Positions 1 to 15,014 of a stretch of 64,000 nt of DNA are shown piece by piece. Location: assembly GCA_034008185.1 (NCBI GenBank), contig CM067083.1:119558837-119622836 (forward strand), given 5' to 3'. The DNA is from Gorsachius magnificus. Taxonomy: Eukaryota; Chordata; Aves; Pelecaniformes; Ardeidae. The notes beneath the pieces are model-generated. The model was not told the DNA's origin and made no database searches. It saw only the letters and a program-made list of their open reading frames with translations. The position numbers and the translations under genes were made by a program. The stretch's first letter is position 1, and each line of letters opens with the position of its first letter.

Positions 1-1419
1 CCTTTCATTGAGGCTGTCCTGCGATAGTTCCTGCTCTCCACCTCTGCTCTGGGAAAGAAAGCAAGAGTGCATCTTCAGATGCTGAGCACAACACCGTCAC
101 ACCACCCGTTCATGAGCAGCCCATCTACAGGAACGGGGGATCATGTATTGGTATGGTCAAAACACCATTGCCAGCAATACATGAGAACACACTGAGGCTC
201 CAGATCCAACAGCGTTCATCAACCCAAGCAACCAGGTATGCACTGAGAGATGGGATGAAGTGGGAAACGTTAGGTAAGGATCTACGGTGAGACCGGACTC
301 TTTCCATTGGAAGCATAATTTTAACCATGCAAAGCTCTCAAAGACTGATCTTGTGTATGTGTGTTCTGTTAAATAGACTTAAGCACACTTAATGCAGTTG
401 TACATGGTATACTTACTCGCTGCAACTGCAACATTTCCATTTTCTTTTATTTTTTGTACTGCTTATTCATAAGAACTAGAGATTTTTCATGCCAAAATAC
501 CAGATCTGAAGACGACTGGAATTTGGCAGGATTTGTACAAAGTTCTTCTTTATAGATGGCCTTTTAACATCAGAAATTATCTAATCCTAATCCAATTCAG
601 CCCTAAAATTTTGCTAAACTTTGCATTCAAATCCAGAACTAAACTTGACAATTCATCCCTGTTTCGGTTTTTAAAATAATAACTTGCATTAAGAAATGCC
701 ATACAAATAAGGCTGTGTTGTAGAGGTTCAAATTTTGCATGGGAAAACATTATGTAGAAGATACCATTTCCCTAGCCCAATATCTCCATATGCAAATCAT
801 TCACCACTCTCCTCTGTTTGCTGGGGTTTTAGCTGCATTTTTTCAAGTTATCTCCATGATTTCAAGTGTGTGAAACCTCTGCACATCAGACAATGAGCCA
901 TCATCCATCCAGACCCTGGGATTTCCAAGTCAACAGTGAGTTTGCTCTTGGCATCTGTGATTTACCAAAGTCCTCAATTTATGGTGACACTCATTTATTT
1001 TCTATTAAGCAAACACAGTCCCAGATCTTCAGTGAAGGACACTGTACAAGCTAACCCGAAAACAAACATAATACACTGTAGTTTTCTTTATAGCCTTGAA
1101 ATAGCAATGGTTTTCAATACACTTCCCATTATAAACAACCGAAGAAGATTAAAAACCACTTTCATCAAGACTAAAGTGAATACACTCCTTGGACTGTTGT
1201 TTTTTTTTTTTTTTAAACATCTCAGTTATGGTTTTGTTATCACAGCTCTTAAATATATTTCCTATTAAGTGTTGTTAACAATCTCTATAGATGCCTGGCA
1301 CTAACACAGCCAATTATCTTGGAAAGAAGTGACACCAAACTAAAAAACAAATAGATACTTTCTGCATTTTGTAGGCACTGAGGAAATTTAGGACAACAAC
1401 TGCGTCTATCCTTCATGTC
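1..1419. other. AT-rich flank, no gene recognised
   Basis: No open frame here has recognisable protein similarity, and I see no splice-bounded exon. The stretch is AT-rich, with a T run near 1198-1214. The following LTR begins at 1420. Confidence 0.5.
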
Positions 1420-1947
1420 TGTTGTGGTCTAACCCCAGTCAGCAACCAAGCACCACCCAGCCGCTCGCTCACCCTCCCCTTGCCCTAGATGGAGGAGGGA
1501 ATCAGAAAAAAAGAAGTAAAACCCGTAGATTGAGACAAAGACAGTTTAAGAAAACAGAAAAGGAAGAGAAAATAATAATGATAAAAGAATATACAAAACA
1601 AGTGATGCACAATGCAACTCCTCACCACCCGCTGACCGATGCCCAGCCCGTCCCTGAGCTGCCCACCAGCCACCTCCCCCCAATTTATATACCGAGCATG
1701 ATGTCACATGGTATGGAATAGCCCTTGGGCCAGTTGGGGTCAGCTGTCCCAGCTGTGCCCCCTCCCAGCTTCTTGTGCCCCTGGCAGAGCAGGGGAAGCT
1801 GAAAAGTCCTTGACTGGTGTGGGCACTGCTCAGCAACAACTGAACCATCAGTGTGTTATCAACATCATTCTCATACTAAATCCAAAACACAGCACTATGC
1901 CAGCTGCTAGGAAGAAAATTAATTCTATCCCAGCTGAAACCAGGACA
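1420..1947 (+). mobile_element. Solo LTR (ERVL-like) with 5-bp target-site duplication
   Basis: The element starts TGTTGTGGTCTAACCCC and ends AAACCAGGACA, the TG...CA ends of a retroviral LTR. It is bounded by a perfect 5-bp duplication, ATGTC at 1415-1419 and 1948-1952. A TTTATATA TATA-like box lies near 1683. No gag, pol or env follows, so this is a solo LTR left by recombination. A 5-bp duplication is usual for class III (ERVL) elements. Its ends closely match the LTR at 3721-4295, but each has its own duplication, so these are two independent insertions rather than the two ends of one provirus. Confidence 0.85.
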
Positions 1948-1964
1948 ATGTCCAAATCATACGA

Positions 1965-2040
1965 CATAGAATCATGGAATGGTTTGGGTTGGAAGGGAAC
2001 TTTGAAGATCCAACCATCAAGTTTCAAGTCACTGAAAGAT
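1965..2040 (-). mobile_element. CR1 LINE 3'-end fragment
   Basis: The plus strand reads CATAGAATCATGGAATGG followed by the TTTGGGTTGGAAGGGA block, the reverse complement of a CR1 3' terminus. It is short and diverged, and sits between two LTRs. Confidence 0.65.
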
Positions 2041-2145
2041 AAATTGGTCCTCTTTCAAAAAATAGTAAAAGCAAAAAAATAAGACCTTACTTTCTTTCTC
2101 ACACAAGCGATAAGCAGGAGAAAATACTGAAAAAACAGGAGCCAC

Positions 2146-2960
2146 TGTGGTGGGTTGGCCTTGGCCAGCTGCGAGATACCCACCCAGCTGCTCTCTCACT
2201 GTCCGTCCTCAGCAAGAGAGGGGGAGAAAGACGGACAAGCTCACAGGTAATGATAAGGGCAGGGAGATCTCTCACCCATTACCATCACAGGCAAAACAGA
2301 CTTGTGAACTTCAATTTAATTTGTTGCCAATTGAAAATAGGGTAGGATGGTGAGAAAAAAGCAAAACTACAACGCCTTCCTCCCACCCCCGCTTCTTCCC
2401 AGGCTCAGCTTCACTCCTTCATTCCCAACCACTCTACCTCTTCCTCCCCCCGAGCAGCACAGGGGGATGGGGAATGGGGGTTGTGGTCAGCCCATAACAC
2501 GTTGTCTCTGCTGCTCCTTCCTCCTCACACTCTTCCCCTGCTCCAGCATGGGTCCTTCCCATGGGCTGCAGTCCTTGAGGATAAGCCAGCTCCAGCGTGG
2601 GCTTCCCATGGGGTCACAGCCTCCTTTGGGCACCCCCTGCTCTGATGTGGGGTCCTCCCCGGGCTGCAGGTGGGGATCTGCTCCCCCGTGGGGTCCCTGG
2701 GCTGCAGGGGCACAGCCTGCCCCCCATGGGCTGCCCCAGGGGCTGGGGGGAATCTGCTCCGGCCGGTCCTTTTGACCCTGTGTTGGGGTTTTTTTTTCTT
2801 CCGGGGTTTTTTTTCCTTTCTTCAATATGTTTCCCAGTGGCACCACCAGCATCACTGATGGGCTAAGCTCTTTGGCACAGAACAGCCCTGACCCCTCCTC
2901 ACAGAGACCCCCCCTGCGCTCGGGCGCACACTCTTGGCAAAGAGAAGACAACCCCTTTTC
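2146..2960 (+). mobile_element. LTR relic, second ERVL-type family
   Basis: It begins TGTGGTGGGTTGGCCTTGG at 2146. It contains the repeated units with 'ctccagc(a/g)tgggtcc/ggctt' and 'gggctgcag' between about 2525 and 2760 that I recall from avian ERVL LTRs, then a pyrimidine-rich TTTTTTTTCC block near 2780-2820. The 3' boundary is uncertain: no second copy of the flanking GCCAC was found, so the end may be deleted. Open frames crossing it (for example 2347-2775 and 2487-3182) are by-products of its GC-rich tandem units. Confidence 0.65.
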
Positions 2961-3154
2961 TCCTACTGCGAGGGTCTGATTTTGTAGGTACTCAGCATTT
3001 ATGGAGCTCTGCCAAAAATACCACCAAATATTGGGAAGAATCCCTTTTTTCTGTAACGCAGCGGCACTGTCACATGGGTGCAACGTTGTCGTGGCTGAGA
3101 GCACGGAGCAAAGCTGGCGGCTCCACACAGAGGTGCACTGCATAGTGTGGCTTT

Positions 3155-3236
3155 CTGTATATATATCTATACACACACACATATATGCACGTGGGGGTGT
3201 GTATTATATATATCTGTGTATATATATACACCCTGG
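3155..3236. repeat. TA/CA-rich microsatellite
   Basis: Alternating TATATA, CACACA and GTGTGTATATA runs, an imperfect dinucleotide microsatellite. Confidence 0.8.
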
Positions 3237-3720
3237 GCTTAGATAGCAGGAGCCTTTCAACGTTCAGCACTTTGCAGAGAGGCTGGCAGCAGGCACAAGC
3301 TATGGGTCTCTGTGTCTCCTCGGTGCTGCTCCTGGCAGCTCCCACAGCATCCACGGTAAAACTCTTCTCATGCAAAAAAAAAAAAAAAAAATCTGATGCA
3401 AATTATATGTTTGGTCCTCAGAAGCAGCTGTGTTTCAAAGGTTGTTTCCTATTCTTTGCATGCCTGTGCAAACCTTGGTGAGTGGTATGGATACTGTGTA
3501 GCAGAATATTCCTAATATTTGCATGTTAATGGTATTTACATCTCGTTACCTGAAATATTTCCGTGTTGATGCAAACAGTCCCCAGCACAGAGCAGGCAGG
3601 CAGGTGTGTGTTCACGCAGGCAGCAGAACCTGGGGTCAGACACACAGTGTGCAAGGATCATGGTGGTGTTAAAGGGGGCTGAATTGGGATTTAAGAAGGA
3701 TTTGGATGCTTGTAGCCCTG

Positions 3721-4295
3721 TGTTGGGTTTAACCCAGCTGGCAACTCAGCACCACGCAGCCGCTCGCTCACTCCCCCCTCCCTCAGTGGGGTGGGGGAGA
3801 GAATCAGGAAGGAAAAAAAAAGTTAGAGCCGTGGGCTGAGATAAAGACAGTTTAATAAGAGAAAATAATAATAATAGTAATAATGAGAATGGTAAGAGAA
3901 CATACAGAATATACAAAATGAATGATGCACCATGCAATTGCTCACCACCCACCAACCGATGCCCAGCCCGTCCCAAGCTGCGATCACTCCCCGAGCCGCG
4001 ATCACTCCCTGAGCTGCGACCGACCAACTAACCCCCCCTGAGCATGACGTTCTATGGTATGGAATAGCTCTTTGGTCAGTTTGGGTTAGCTGTCCTGGCT
4101 GTGCTCCTTCCCAGCTTGTTATGCACCTGGCTGAGCAGAAGAAGCTCAAAAAGTCCTTGAGTAGTCTGAGAACTACTTGGCAACAACTAAAAACATCAGT
4201 GTGTTATCAACATTCTTGTAGTACTAAATCCAAAACACAGCACTGTGCTAGCTACTATGCAGAAAATTAACTCTATCGCAGCAGAAACCAAGACA
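3721..4295 (+). mobile_element. Solo LTR (ERVL-like), same family as 1420-1947
   Basis: It starts TGTTGGGTTTAACCCAGC and ends AAACCAAGACA. It is bounded by a perfect 5-bp duplication, CCCTG at 3716-3720 and 4296-4300. Its 3' third shares the GTGTGTTATCAAC and CTAAATCCAAAACACAGC blocks with the LTR at 1420-1947. No internal retroviral coding sequence is attached. Confidence 0.87.
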
Positions 4296-4632
4296 CCCTG
4301 TTTAGATATGCATGTCAGCGTTTGGCACAAGCTGTCATTTTAAAAATTGCCTTTTTGCATGACAGGCAAATATCCAAAACTGACTGTGATGCTCTGTAAC
4401 AAAATACCCCTCATATTTACATACCAATCCCACAGATGCTGTGAGCAGAGGGCAGACCCACGCCGTGCTGTGTGGTCTTAGCAGGCAGGCACACACACTT
4501 CATTTGCTGCCTGCAGCACACACCGGTACTGCCCAGCTCCTGCTGGAGCCACGGAGCACTGCCTGACCATGGACATCACCTCTGGGGCCTTCTGCACACC
4601 TGAAGGAGCAGAAGGCAATTGTGACTATAGAC

Positions 4633-5178
4633 TCATAGAATCACTTTGGTTGGAAAAGACCTTTAAGATCATCAAGTCCAACCTTTAACCTAACCCTGCC
4701 ATCCCACCACTAAACCATGTCCCTAAGCACCTCATCTATCCTTCTTTTAAATACCTCCAGGGATGGGGACTCCACCACCTCCCTGGGCAGCCCATTCCAG
4801 AGCCTGACAGCCCTTTCATTGAAAAAATTTTTCCCAAAGTACAACCTAAACCTGCCCTGGCACAACTTCAGACCATTCCCCCTCGTCCTATCATCCATTA
4901 CCAGGGAGAAGAGGCCGACCCCCACCTCACTACACCCCCTGTCAGGCAGTTGTAGAGGGCGATCAGGTCTCCCCTCAGCCTCCTCTTCTCCAGGCTGAAC
5001 ACCCCCAGTTCCCTCAGCTGCTCCCCATCAGCCTTGTGCTCCAGACCCCTCGCCAGCTTTGTGTCTCTCCTCTGGACATGTTCCAGCAACGCAACGTCTT
5101 TCTTGGAGTGAGGGCCCCAAAACTGAACACAGTATTCAAGGTGTGGCCTCACCAGCACCGAACACAGGGGCACAACAT
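4633..5178 (-). mobile_element. CR1 LINE, 5'-truncated
   Basis: On the plus strand it opens with TCATAGAATCACTTTGG, the reverse complement of the CR1 3' tail. It continues through the 3' UTR and the end of ORF2. On the minus strand the residues [20 protein letters not shown] (about 5150-5091) and [20 protein letters not shown] (about 4842-4783) belong to the C-terminal part of the CR1 reverse-transcriptase ORF. It is 5'-truncated as most copies are, and breaks in frame show it is dead. Confidence 0.93.
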
Positions 5179-5180
5179 AC

Positions 5181-6415
5181 TATGAATCCCATTAATTCCT
5201 CCCAGTTACCTCCAAGTTTGCTGATGTGAGGAGGCGAAACTGTTGCATGAAGGTGAAGGCATCCGCCGTGGTTGTAAATTATAGTGGTTGGGCTTAAAAA
5301 AAGGGTTCCTGGGCCCCGGTGATAAAACACTTGGCTGCCCACAGGCTGTATTATGGCTGTGAGGTGATCATTCAGGCTTTGTGTGTCTTATAAAATGTCC
5401 TAGGCATGGGTATTCAAAGCATCTTCCCAGATATTGAGTTCTCCCAGCCACACTTCCGGCTGAGCCATGAAGCTGCAGGGCAAGCCAGGCCAGCACACAG
5501 CTCTGAAAGACAAGCTTTCCACCTTAAATTAGCCATTCACCTCAGAAAATCCTCCATCAGCTGCATGAGTTGTCCTAGGCTGTTGCCTAGGTGGCTCAGA
5601 CAGGGGTGTCAATCATCCTGTCAACCATCCTGTCAATCATCCTCCCAACACAGGCACCTCTGCCTGCCGCGGGCATCGCCTGTCAGCATCATCCAGGCAA
5701 TTCCCCCACCCTTCCCGCCACCTCACCACCGTGGCTCTGGTGCACAGCCAAGCACACGGCAAACGCCACAGACTTGGCAGGACTCGATAAGCAGGGTTTA
5801 ATGGTGAGATAATGCAAAAATGACAGCATTGAAAAGGTAAGCAATTGCTATAAATGATTAATCAAGGGGAACAGGCCTGCAGACCTTTCACTCTCCAGGG
5901 GAGACAATATTTACCTCTTCTGATATGGAAACTAAGCAAGCCAAGACCTGGGAACAGTTTAAAGACAAACCCCTCCTCTGTGCGAAAACCCCCCGTTCTC
6001 AAAGAACTGGCAAACCTGAGCTTATCCCAGCTGGGGACCAGGTATTTAAAAGAACTCATTAGCAAAGCTTAGGTATCGGCTGCTTGTTGTTTAAATTTCT
6101 TCAAACTGAAGGTCTAAGGGCAGTAAGAGCTGGTTCTTCTGTGTGGAAGGAAGGTGGTGAATAGCGAGGGTTTGCAGCATGCCAGCTCCATAAACAGCAG
6201 GTAGGGTGTCCTGGGTGTGGAGTGAGCAAGTAAAATGCAATGGTCCCATCAGCTTCCTTAATAGCCAGAGCTTACAAACAGGAATGTATGGCTCCCCTAG
6301 AAAATTTTTTGAGCTCTGTAGAGGGGGATTTTGCACCGTTTGCATGTCTCTTCCTATGGAAGGACACTGACGCTGTGTTGAGATTAAAGGCAGGTGTGGA
6401 GCATTTCAGCAGGAA
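5181..6415. other. Intergenic between two CR1 copies
   Basis: No gene recognised. The open frames at 5406-5801 and 5854-6072 lack family similarity, flanking splice signals or codon-like composition. Confidence 0.45.
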
Positions 6416-6416
6416 T

Positions 6417-7196
6417 CACAGAATCATAGAATCGTCTAGGTTGGAAAAGACCTTTAAGCTCATCAAGTCCAACCTTTAACCTAGCCCTGCCATCCCACCA
6501 CTAAACCATGTCCCTAAGCACCTCATCTATCCTTCTTTTAAATACCTCCAGGGATGGGGACTCCACCACCTCCCTGAGCAGCCCATTCCAGAGCCTGACA
6601 GCCCTTTCATTGAAAAAATTTTTCCCAAAGTACAACCTAAACCTGCCCTGGCGCAACTTCAGACCATTCCCCCTCGTCCTATCATCCATTACCAGGGAGA
6701 AGAGGCCGACCCCCACCTCACTACAGCCTCCTGTCAGGCAGTTGTAGAGGGTGATAAAGTCTCCCCTCAGCCTCCTCTTCTCCAGACTAAACACCCCCAG
6801 TTCCCTCAGCCGCTCCCCATCAGCCTTGTGCTCCAGACCCCTCACCAGCTCTCTGGACCTGTTCCAGCAATGCAATGTCTTTCTTGGAGTGAGGGGCCCA
6901 AAACTGAACACAGTATTCAAGCTGCGGCCTCACCAGCACCGAGTACAGGGGCACGATCACTTCCCTACTCCTGCTGGCCACACTATTCCTGATACAAGCC
7001 AGGATGCCATTGGCCTTCTTGGCCACCTGGGCACACTGCTGGCTCATATTCAGCCGGCTGTCAACCAGTACCCCCAGGTCTTTTTCCACTGGGCAGCTTT
7101 CCAGCCACTCTTCCCCAAGCCTGGAGCGCTGCATGGGGTTGATGTGACCAAAGTGCAGGATCCGGCACTGGGCCTTGTTGAAGCTCAACCTATAGA
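6417..7196 (-). mobile_element. CR1 LINE, 5'-truncated, longer copy
   Basis: This has the same orientation and very similar sequence to the copy at 4633-5178, but extends further into ORF2. The minus-strand frame at about 7190-6830 encodes a recognisable CR1 segment, including the stretches [15 protein letters not shown] and [20 protein letters not shown]. The reading frame is shifted near 6855, so it is not functional. Confidence 0.93.
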
Positions 7197-12199
<5,003 letters not shown>

Positions 12200-12200
<1 letters not shown>

Positions 12201-13190
12201 AGCTCCTCCGCGGGATGTTGCAACCCGGACGGGGGGGGATTTCCTCATGCGGATCCCGGTGCTTGATCCAGCCTTACGCCAGCCACCGCGCTCAGCAGCC
12301 CCACGAGGAAAGCCAGAAATTCACAGCCTCATGCAAACAAGCCCGTATATAAATCTGTCCCTGCCATACAAAGGCACAACCCAGTGCCTAAGTAGCCGCG
12401 GGGTCTTCTGGGGCGTGCAGTGTTTTTTGCGGATGGCTCCATGCCGGAAACTTGTTTTCCAGGCCCAGGGAAGATCTCTCCCAGAAAGATCGTCTCATCT
12501 GAAAACTAAGGCAAAGTTTGGTCCCTCCCCTTTGGGGAGAGCCCGGCAGTCGGCCTGCCAGCACGAGAGACGTCCTCCAGCGGGAGCAGCCGCCGCTCCG
12601 GAGTCCCTCTCGCAGGGCCGTGGGCAGCCGAAGGGTCGATCCTGTTTCTCCAGCCTGCAGGACAGGAACGGAGGGCAGCCCGGACACTGCACACCAGGTA
12701 CCTGGAGCGCCGGGTGCTACTAAAGGGGGGGAAAAAAGGGTCTGGGGAGAGCACAGGGAGGAGCGACGGTGGCGCAAGGGGGATTTTAAGGAGCTGGGTA
12801 GTTTCTGTGCAGCCCCTCACGCAGCTTGCCAGTGGTCCCGCTCTCTGGCTTCAGCCTGCTCTTCCCGAAGCCTGTCCCCAGTCCTTGAGGGCTGGTGCTC
12901 CTCCGCTTCCTCCCTTCCAGCCCCTTACCTGGCCCCAAATCCCTGCGTGTCCCTGCGGAGGGTGGGATTTGCTCCAGCTAAGCTGCAGGGGGGGATACGC
13001 TGGACATGCCCCTTCCTTCCTGCGGGAACGGCCAGCGTTCAGGGAAAAGGTGAATCGAGTTTTCCCGCGGGGAAAAGTAGCCCACCTCCCAACACAGATG
13101 TGCCCAGCGTGGGGACGGGAAGCAGCAGTCGCAGGCTGCAGCAGGGGAAACTCAGATTAGGTGGAAAGGGAAAAAATAATTCACAGCCAG
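12200..13190. promoter_or_regulatory. GC-rich, CpG-containing stretch without a recognised gene
   Basis: GC content and CpG density rise clearly here, most strongly at about 12530-12720, compared with both flanks. The large open frames crossing it (12518-13195, 12714-13160, 12388-12777 reverse) are what GC-rich DNA produces by chance, and I recognise no domain. It may be a CpG-island promoter, possibly for ANKRD66 transcription leftwards, but this is inference. Confidence 0.35.
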
Positions 13191-13257
13191 GGTGAGTAAA
13201 CTCTGCTTCAGGCATCTGGCATTGAGGATGGCAGCCCCATGCGTGTCCTGCTTTGAG

Positions 13258-13320
13258 CAGGGGTCTGGACTAGGTGCCCTCCAGCAGTCCTTCCCAACCT
13301 AAATTGTTCTGGGAGGCTGA
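13258..13320 (+). mobile_element. CR1 3'-end remnant
   Basis: GGTCTGGACTAGGTGCCCTC followed by a CTTCCCAACCT block resembles the last part of an old CR1 3' UTR on the plus strand. It is short and diverged. Confidence 0.5.
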
Positions 13321-14124
13321 GAGGGACGCAGAGCAGGAGGTTTTGGGTGCTCTGCCAGCATGGCATTCATCTCCCCCAAAGCCAGCCTCTGCAAGATGGA
13401 CGCCTGCACGGGACCCTGCGCCCTGACTGCCGTTAGAGCCGGTGGGGACGGAGACAACGGTTTTAGGATGTGGTTCCCCCTGGTGTGTTTTAAGCCCGAT
13501 AAGCTCAGGCCTAGGTGAGGAGGTGGTGGACTGTAACACCAGCCAGCCGAACCCATCGGCAGAGCCTGCCTGTACTTTACCCCGTGGCACAACCCCCTGT
13601 GCCCGCCCGGGAGCAGCAGGAGGTGGCTGCTCAGGGTAGGAACCCAGGGCAGCAATGCCGTCCGGACTTGCACTTGCCAACCCCGCCGATGTGATTTACA
13701 GCAGCCCAGAAGCTGCTGCCACTTACTGCTGGGGACACGTGGGGTCCTCAGGGGACAGGCAGCTTGAGGAGAAAACTCAAGGTGCTCAAATCGCCGTCTC
13801 TAGCTGCCGTTAGTGGTTGGCCTCCCCCTTTTCTCTGCCTGCTGAAAGTGAAACACCTGGCCTCTTCAAAATCAGCTAATGTTAGAGGGGAAGGGACCTT
13901 TCTGCAGCAGAGTTGTGCTTGCAGAGAAGTGAGAGGGGACGTTCCCGCTGGGGGAGGTACACTTGGATTTAACTCTTGGATCCAGAAGTTCCACAGTTTA
14001 CGGAAAGACCAAACCCAGCTGCCTCCTCCTGAGGACTCCAGGACTGCTGCCTGCTGCTTCCACCTGATGTCCCCACATCCCAAAAAAACAGCAGACAGGT
14101 TTTCTACCATCCAGGTCCTTCTGG

Positions 14125-14495
14125 AAAAAAGGGAAAAAGGAGGCTGAAGGGAGACGTCACCACTCTCTACAACTACCTGACAGGAGGCTGTAGCGAGGTG
14201 GGTGTTGGTCTCTTCTCCCAAGTAACAAGCAATAGGACGAGGGGAAATGGCTTCAAGTTGTGCCAGGAGAATTTTAGATTGGACATTAGGAAGAAATTTT
14301 TCACTGAAAGGGTTGTCAAGCATTGGAATGGGCTGCCCAGGGAAGTGGTTGAGTCCCCATCCCTGGAGGTATTTAAAAGCCGAGCAGACGAGGTGCTCAG
14401 GGACATGGTTTAGTGGTGGGATGGCAGGGTTAGGGTAACGGTTGGACTTGATGATCTTAAAGGTCTTTTCCAACCTAAACGATTCTGTGATTCTT
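14125..14495 (+). mobile_element. CR1 LINE, 5'-truncated
   Basis: The plus-strand frame reads [20 protein letters not shown] and then the typical CR1 C-terminus, followed by the 3' UTR and the tail CCAACCTAAACGATTCTGTG. It is dead by truncation. Confidence 0.92.
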
Positions 14496-14864
14496 CAGGC
14501 CCAAACCAGCAAGAAAAGGGTGAGAAGAGTTTCTTCAGTACCTAAACCAGGGCATTTAAGAGCAGGGACCAGAACTGGGGCTCTCAGGTAAATGCCATCA
14601 TAATGCCTAGGGGTGCTTTTCCTCCCAGACCCAGTGAAAGTTGAAATGTTTTGGTATGTGGGGTAGGGACTAATGTGATCCCATGCCCCGGTGATGAGAA
14701 ATGGCTCTTTGGTTCACTCTCCAGTGCCAAATCAGGAAGGGGATGTACCTAAAACAGATTACTCCGAGCTTAGGAAGGGGACAGTGACAGCTCCATCCGT
14801 TGGGTAATGCTACTGAGATGAGCACATGGAAGTGCCCCAAGATGTGTCTGGGAGGCCCTGGCCT

Positions 14865-15014
14865 AACCCAGGATGCAGGAGCATCACCCGAAAGGCTGGG
14901 AATCACCCAGTTCCAACCCAGGATGCAGGAGCATCACTCGAAAGGCTAGGAATCACCCAGTTCTAACCCAGGATGCAGGAGCATCACCCAAAAGGCTGGG
15001 AATCGCCCCGTTCT
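14865..15014. repeat. Three tandem copies of a 50-bp unit
   Basis: Units start at 14865, 14915 and 14965, each opening AACCCAGGATGCAGGAGCAT. The first two differ at about three positions, and the third has drifted slightly more near its end. This is a minisatellite. Confidence 0.93.

Noticed and set aside
2347..3182. Frames of 142 and 231 codons on opposite strands
   Set aside because: They come from the tandem GC-rich units of an LTR rather than a gene.
4633..7196. Two adjacent similar minus-strand CR1 copies considered as a segmental duplication
   Set aside because: The DNA between and around them is not duplicated and their 5' truncation points differ, so independent insertions explain them.
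12388..13195. Several long overlapping open frames on both strands
   Set aside because: They occur in GC-rich DNA where stop codons are rare, overlap each other in all frames, and show no domain or splice support.
13748..14473. 241-codon minus-strand frame
   Set aside because: Nearly half is the reverse strand of a CR1 copy and the remainder has no recognisable domain.
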